18,455 bases of DNA. Origin: Oscillospiraceae bacterium. Lineage in GTDB: Bacteria; Bacillota; Clostridia; Oscillospirales; Ruminococcaceae. The DNA lies in NCBI GenBank assembly GCA_900768125.1, contig CAAGBS010000060.1:1-18455 (forward strand). The letters are read 5' to 3'. Shown piece after piece: positions 15,172-18,455 of the stretch. The position numbers and the translations under genes were made by a program. Below the pieces are notes generated by a model. That model was not told the DNA's origin, did no database searches, and saw only the letters and a list, made by a program, of their open reading frames with translations. The stretch's first letter is position 1, and every line of letters starts with the position of its first letter.

Positions 15172-15894
15172 TTACTGGTCTTCAACGTATTCCGTGTCGA
15201 GGTGCCATTCCAGGCGCTCGAGAATGGTCTGGAAGTCGTCCTCGGTCTCGTATGGCATAACGAAGCCCTGCCACGCGTCGTTCTTCAGCAGCTGGCGGAC
15301 GACGTAGAGGTCGTTCTTGCGGGAGGTAGCGCTCTCGGTGTAGTCGCGCAGCGGCGCGAACACGCCGTACTGTCCCTCCAGCCGGTAGAGTATGAACTCG
15401 CCGAACTGGTATACTTTCAGCGCGTTGCCCTCGGTCAGCAGCTTCACGGTGGTGGTTTCCATGTCGGGGGCGGATTCGTTCAGCACGAAGTAGACCTCGG
15501 GAACTTTCAGCAGGTGTGCGTCGTTGTGTTCGCCGGCTACGTTGTCGTAGTCCGCCTCGTTCCACACGAACTTATCGCTGTCGTAAACATAGAAATACGA
15601 GGACGGGTTCTGGTAGCATTTCACGACTGTGTAGGTCGTGTCTCCGTCCTGCTTTGTGAATACTTCGTCATGCGGCGCGTAGAATATCCCGATGACGAAC
15701 TTTATCCCCCACATGAAAAGCCCGGTGCAGACCAGCACTATCAGCATGGGGAGCATTTTCAGGAAAGCCGCCTTGCCCTTTGACATTCCGGTGTATTCGC
15801 CGTCAGACTGCACATTGCTGTCCGGGGCGTCCGCGGGTTTCTGAGTTTCTTCCGCTGCGGGAATGATATCTTTCTTTTCGTCTTTTTCGTCCAT
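15172..15894 (-). CDS. Single-TM protein of unknown function, first gene of lepA cluster
   Basis: I do not recognise this 240-residue protein (numbered from ATG 15894). An acidic, Lys-rich, disordered N-terminus (1-45) precedes one strong transmembrane segment (about 48-71, MLPMLIVLVCTGLFMWGIKFVIG). A C-terminal soluble domain (about 75-240) is rich in Tyr, Asp and Glu, with no visible catalytic motif. The topology is probably N-in with the C-terminal domain outside. The longer in-frame start at 15954 is rejected because it lies upstream of the -10 box, whereas ATG 15894 has AAAGGA 6 nt before it. Its promoter (15934-15962) appears to be the cluster promoter, and lepA follows by 27 nt. Function unknown. 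Confidence 0.82.
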   Translation of the reverse strand: MDEKDEKKDIIPAAEETQKPADAPDSNVQSDGEYTGMSKGKAAFLKMLPMLIVLVCTGLFMWGIKFVIGIFYAPHDEVFTKQDGDTTYTVVKCYQNPSSYFYVYDSDKFVWNEADYDNVAGEHNDAHLLKVPEVYFVLNESAPDMETTTVKLLTEGNALKVYQFGEFILYRLEGQYGVFAPLRDYTESATSRKNDLYVVRQLLKNDAWQGFVMPYETEDDFQTILERLEWHLDTEYVEDQ

Positions 15895-15933
15895 AATTGT
15901 CCTTTCAGCTGTGGAAATACTGCATATAGAGTT

Positions 15934-15962
15934 ATTATAACATATTTCTGACAAAATGTTAA
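15934..15962 (-). promoter_or_regulatory. Sigma-A promoter of lepA cluster
   Basis: On the minus strand, TTAACA (15962-15957), a 17-bp spacer and TATAAT (15939-15934), with TGT giving an extended -10. The predicted start near 15927 leaves a leader of about 33 nt. No other promoter of this quality lies between it and the esterase stop, supporting one operon. Positions 15963-16069 upstream hold nothing I recognise. Confidence 0.82.
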
Positions 15963-16069
15963 GGGGTTATGAGAAAAAAACTGAAAATGGGGATTTGCTT
16001 TGCTGGCTGTTAGATTTAAAGTCATATCTATGCATAGCAGCATTCGCTTTTCTTCCGGCTTGATTTTAA

Positions 16070-16106
16070 TAAAAAACAAGGGACTGCAAAGAAATGCAAT
16101 CCCTTG
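16070..16106 (-). terminator. Terminator of metG
   Basis: On the minus strand CAAGGGA (16106-16100) pairs with TCCCTTG (16083-16077), with an inner TGCA pairing (16098-16095 with 16088-16085), and TTTTTT follows. It begins 17 nt after the metG stop. Confidence 0.88.
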
Positions 16107-16123
16107 AAATGCTGTATTATCCG

Positions 16124-18148
16124 TCAGCCCTCATCGCCGGAGGCGTTAAGCTGGCTGGGGTGCTTGGTGAAGAAATCCACTCTCGGCTCCAGGAATTTCA
16201 GTTTGTGATCCTTTCCGCCGGTGAAATCGGAGATGGTGTCGAATATCTTGTCCCAGCTCCAGAAACTCTTGTCAAGCTGCAGATACTCCAGTATCATCTC
16301 TGTGCCGTGGGGTGCCATCGGGTGGAGCAGAACGGCGGCGGTCCTTATCATGTGGAACACCTGGATAAGCGCGTGGCGGCGCGCCTCGTTGTCGTCAGCC
16401 TTGTCGGCGTCGCCGAGGTTCTTCGCCATGTACTTGCTTGCCTTTCTGATGTAGCTGTCAAGCACATAGGTCGCCTGGTGGAACTCGAAGCGGTACATGA
16501 AGCGCTCGTAGTCCAGGATAGCTTTCTTCGCGTCCGCGAGCACCTGCTCGTCAACTTCGCCGACCGGCATAACTCCGTCAAAGTATTTCTGAGCGGAATA
16601 GATGCAGGTGCGGATAATGCGGTTGAATACGTTCGAAAGCAGGAATCCGTCCTTTACTACGGGATCGGGCTCTTCCGGCTTGGCGTTCGGGTTGTAGGGC
16701 TTCGGCATGAAGCTTACGCTGCGCTGTCCGAGTCCGAGACCCAGGAAGTGCATGCGAAGCTGCTCTGCGGTGTAATAATCCAGCAGGTCCGCCGCCATGG
16801 GGGGCTTTATCGCGCCGGAGCTGGAAGCTTTCTTGTCCAGGAACAGAATGTGATTGTTCGCGCAGAGGATAGGAAGCTGCATTTCTCCTTCCGGCGGGTC
16901 GATGGTGTTTTCGCCCTCTTTGAGACCCATGAACATAGCCATCTCCGCAACGCCGTAGAAATAGATGTTATCCGCGCCGATGAACTGATATACAGTCGCG
17001 TCCTTGCTGCACCAGAATTTCTTCCAGTCCTCGGGATCCCTGCCCTGATTCTCAAGCACCGCCTGTGTGAATGAGATAGGCGCCCAGAGGGATTCCGGCC
17101 ATACCCAGATGGTCAGCGGGTCTTCGCCCTCCAGCACCGGGGCGGGTACTCCCCATTCAATGTTTCCGGTGAGCCTGAACGGAACCAGCGTCTTACCGGT
17201 GCGGTAGCGTATGCCGTTTGCGGAAAGTATCTCGGTAGCCTTGTTCATCTCGTCGAGTTCCTTGAACTTGATGGTGAAGCTGGGCTTTTTCTTTTCTTCG
17301 ATAAATTCGTGCTCGGGAAGCTGATCCTTTACTGCGTTGTAGCTGTCGAGAAGCTCGTTCTTGATGTGCACCACGGGGTCGGCGAGGAACTCGGAAACAG
17401 TGCTGGAAACCAGCTGGCGGACGTTCTTCTGTTTGGATATTTTCGCAACGTATTCTTTCAGCAGTGCGTTGTAAGCGGGCAGGTCGAAATACCAGTTCTC
17501 GACATCTTTCATGATGGGGGTGTCGCCGGTGAGGGTGCTCTTGGGGTTGATGAGGTTTTCCGGCATGTACTGATGGCCGAGGTCGCACTCGTCAGCGTAA
17601 GCCTTTTCGCTCTGGCAGCCGTCCACGGGGCACTTGCCTATTACCTGTCTGCCGTTGAGGAAGCAGCCTGCTTTTTCATCGTAGAACTGCTTTGTGCTTA
17701 TGCGGTGGAGATGACCGTTCTTGTACAGGGTGCGGATAAACCAGTCGGACACCTTGTTGTGTATCTCGGCAGTTCTTCCGAGGCCGGAAGCGCCGAAGAT
17801 GTTGAGGCTTATCATATAGTCGTCTAGGGTCTTTTTCTGAGCCTTGTGGTTTTCCTCCACGAAGTCGTGGATAGTACCCTTGAAGCCCTGCTCATCGACC
17901 AGCTTGCGGTAGCTTTCGGCGATAGGGGAGCCGTAGCAGTCGGTGCCGGAGACGAAAATCACGTTTTCATCGCCCAGCCTGTCGCGCAGGAATCTTGCGT
18001 AAACGTCAGCGAACACGAAAACGCCGCCGATGTGTCCGAAGTGGAGCTTTTTGTTGCCGTAGGGCATACCGCCGGTGATTATTGCGCGCTTGGGGAACTC
18101 GGGGCGGGGTATTTCGTGCTTGACAAATTCCTTTTTCTCTTCGCTCAT
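16124..18148 (-). CDS. metG: Methionyl-tRNA synthetase, divergent
   Basis: Class I aminoacyl-tRNA synthetase that charges tRNA-Met, 674 aa. The HIGH-region HFGHIGG (36-42), VSGTDCYGSPI (66-76), zinc-knuckle-like C173/C178/C188/H192, INPKSTLTGDTPIM (200-213), FDLPAY (221-226), EWGVPAP (331-337) and FIGADNIYFYG (389-399) follow the order of E. coli-type MetRS. Two oddities stand out. The KMSKS loop reads KKASSSG (439-445), lacking the second lysine. And the stretch between FDLPAY and EWGVPAP is about 60 residues longer than in E. coli MetRS, containing an extra Lys/Glu-rich segment (about 265-325). An anticodon-binding helical domain follows (about 500-640). No C-terminal tRNA-binding (tRBD) domain is visible. 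It has its own promoter and terminator. The 5' leader, about 72 nt, is too short for a T-box. A second, specialised MetRS is possible. Confidence 0.85.
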   Translation of the reverse strand: MSEEKKEFVKHEIPRPEFPKRAIITGGMPYGNKKLHFGHIGGVFVFADVYARFLRDRLGDENVIFVSGTDCYGSPIAESYRKLVDEQGFKGTIHDFVEENHKAQKKTLDDYMISLNIFGASGLGRTAEIHNKVSDWFIRTLYKNGHLHRISTKQFYDEKAGCFLNGRQVIGKCPVDGCQSEKAYADECDLGHQYMPENLINPKSTLTGDTPIMKDVENWYFDLPAYNALLKEYVAKISKQKNVRQLVSSTVSEFLADPVVHIKNELLDSYNAVKDQLPEHEFIEEKKKPSFTIKFKELDEMNKATEILSANGIRYRTGKTLVPFRLTGNIEWGVPAPVLEGEDPLTIWVWPESLWAPISFTQAVLENQGRDPEDWKKFWCSKDATVYQFIGADNIYFYGVAEMAMFMGLKEGENTIDPPEGEMQLPILCANNHILFLDKKASSSGAIKPPMAADLLDYYTAEQLRMHFLGLGLGQRSVSFMPKPYNPNAKPEEPDPVVKDGFLLSNVFNRIIRTCIYSAQKYFDGVMPVGEVDEQVLADAKKAILDYERFMYRFEFHQATYVLDSYIRKASKYMAKNLGDADKADDNEARRHALIQVFHMIRTAAVLLHPMAPHGTEMILEYLQLDKSFWSWDKIFDTISDFTGGKDHKLKFLEPRVDFFTKHPSQLNASGDEG

Positions 18149-18226
18149 TGTATTTGTTTCCTTTCCTGATTAAAGGTAGATCCGTTCCTTTCCGAAGAAC
18201 AATATGGTTTTTTATTTATAATCTAT

Positions 18227-18255
18227 ATAATACCACATTCTCTGAAAAAAATCAA
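18227..18255 (-). promoter_or_regulatory. Sigma-A promoter of metG
   Basis: On the minus strand, TTGATT (18255-18250), a 17-bp spacer that starts with T5, and TATTAT (18232-18227). The transcription start is predicted near 18220. The ribosome binding region AGGAAAGGA lies about 9 nt before the metG ATG. Confidence 0.75.
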
Positions 18256-18301
18256 GACGGATATAAACTATAATTTACAGTGATTGTTGATTCTGCACAA
18301 T

Positions 18302-18433
18302 CCCCTAATCGGGGTCAAGGGGACGCGCCCCCTTGCAGGTCGAGGGCAGCGCCCTCGTCGCCGTCCGCAGACGGCGAAATTCCCATAAAAAAAGCGCTAA
18401 AGGGGTCCGGGGGAAAACAAGAGTTTTCCCCCG
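18302..18433. repeat. Array of five consecutive GC-rich hairpins
   Basis: Five palindromes of different sequence follow each other. CCCC/GGGG spans 18302-18314; CAAGGGG/CCCCTTG 18316-18335; CGAGGGC/GCCCTCG 18341-18357; TCGCCGTC/GACGGCGA 18358-18377. CGGGGGAAAAC/GTTTTCCCCCG spans 18408-18433, with an 11-bp stem and a 4-nt loop. None has a T-tract on the plus strand. The arms are not repeats of each other. I recall similar hairpin strings between genes in Oscillospiraceae genomes; without a search this is recollection. Together with the metG upstream region (18149-18301) it fills the gene-free right end. Confidence 0.75.
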
Positions 18434-18455
18434 AAGCAACATCACCACTTAATCA

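Noticed and set aside
14617..15783. Plus-strand open frame of 388 codons opposite lepA and its upstream gene
   Set aside because: It runs antisense to two well-supported genes, has no ribosome binding site or promoter, and its Val/Leu-rich, repetitive composition is what the reverse frame of GC-rich genes produces.
15895..15954. Longer start for the membrane protein upstream of lepA (MSEICYNN...)
   Set aside because: The upstream codon lies before the -10 box of the only promoter, and the internal ATG at 15894 has a proper ribosome binding site.
16094..17074. Plus-strand open frame of 326 codons opposite metG
   Set aside because: Its start lies in the metG terminator stem and it has no family resemblance; it is a reverse-frame artefact of the synthetase gene.
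18149..18226. T-box upstream of metG
   Set aside because: The leader from the predicted start is about 72 nt, too short, and contains no specifier or terminator hairpin.
18302..18433. CRISPR array
   Set aside because: The units are palindromes of differing sequence, not identical direct repeats with spacers, and no cas gene is present.

Overview
The window looks like a chromosomal core-and-accessory stretch from an anaerobic gut-type Bacillota, most likely an Oscillospiraceae/Ruminococcus relative. The reasons are strong AAGGAGG-type ribosome binding sites, textbook sigma-A promoters (six clear ones, all with a 17-bp spacer), short AT-rich intergenic regions around moderately GC-rich genes, a lepA-hemW pair, a CE2-like esterase, a Nim-type flavoprotein, and arrays of GC-rich hairpins at both window edges of a kind I associate with this family. 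No rRNA, tRNA, CRISPR array, transposase or phage gene is visible. The taxonomic assignment is inference.

Layout, left to right. Positions 1-354 are non-coding: a nested hairpin element (5-100), an AT-rich inverted repeat (188-221) and an extended -10 promoter (250-278). They precede a plus-strand gene for a large unrecognised polytopic membrane protein (355-1917). A terminator (1945-1974) abuts the CCA tRNA nucleotidyltransferase gene (1993-3351). A promoter inside the end of cca drives a stand-alone mreB-like gene (3421-4437) with its own terminator. A further promoter drives a two-gene unit, a single-domain histidine phosphotransfer (HPt) protein and a flotillin (4567-6527), ending in a terminator that faces a second, minus-strand terminator.

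The rest is on the minus strand. A three-gene ABC importer of the COG2984/4120/1101 (tryptophan/tyrosine-type) family is read from a promoter near 9755 down to 6623: lipoprotein receptor, permease, ATPase. Upstream of it a compact cluster is read from about 15962 to 9808: a one-TM protein of unknown function, lepA (EF4), hemW, a Nim-family flavoprotein, a lipoprotein and an SGNH/CE2-like esterase, probably one operon with a terminator at 9808-9853. Finally a divergent methionyl-tRNA synthetase (18148-16124) has its own promoter and terminator, and beyond it lies an array of five consecutive hairpins (18302-18433).

Functionally the window mixes translation and RNA housekeeping (cca, lepA, metG), haem trafficking (hemW), envelope shape and membrane organisation (mreB, flotillin) and uptake (ABC importer), plus unassigned envelope proteins. 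The least conventional points are the HPt-flotillin pairing, the MetRS with an altered KMSKS loop and an insertion, the tandem 16-bp repeat in the ABC leader, and the hairpin arrays at the two edges.
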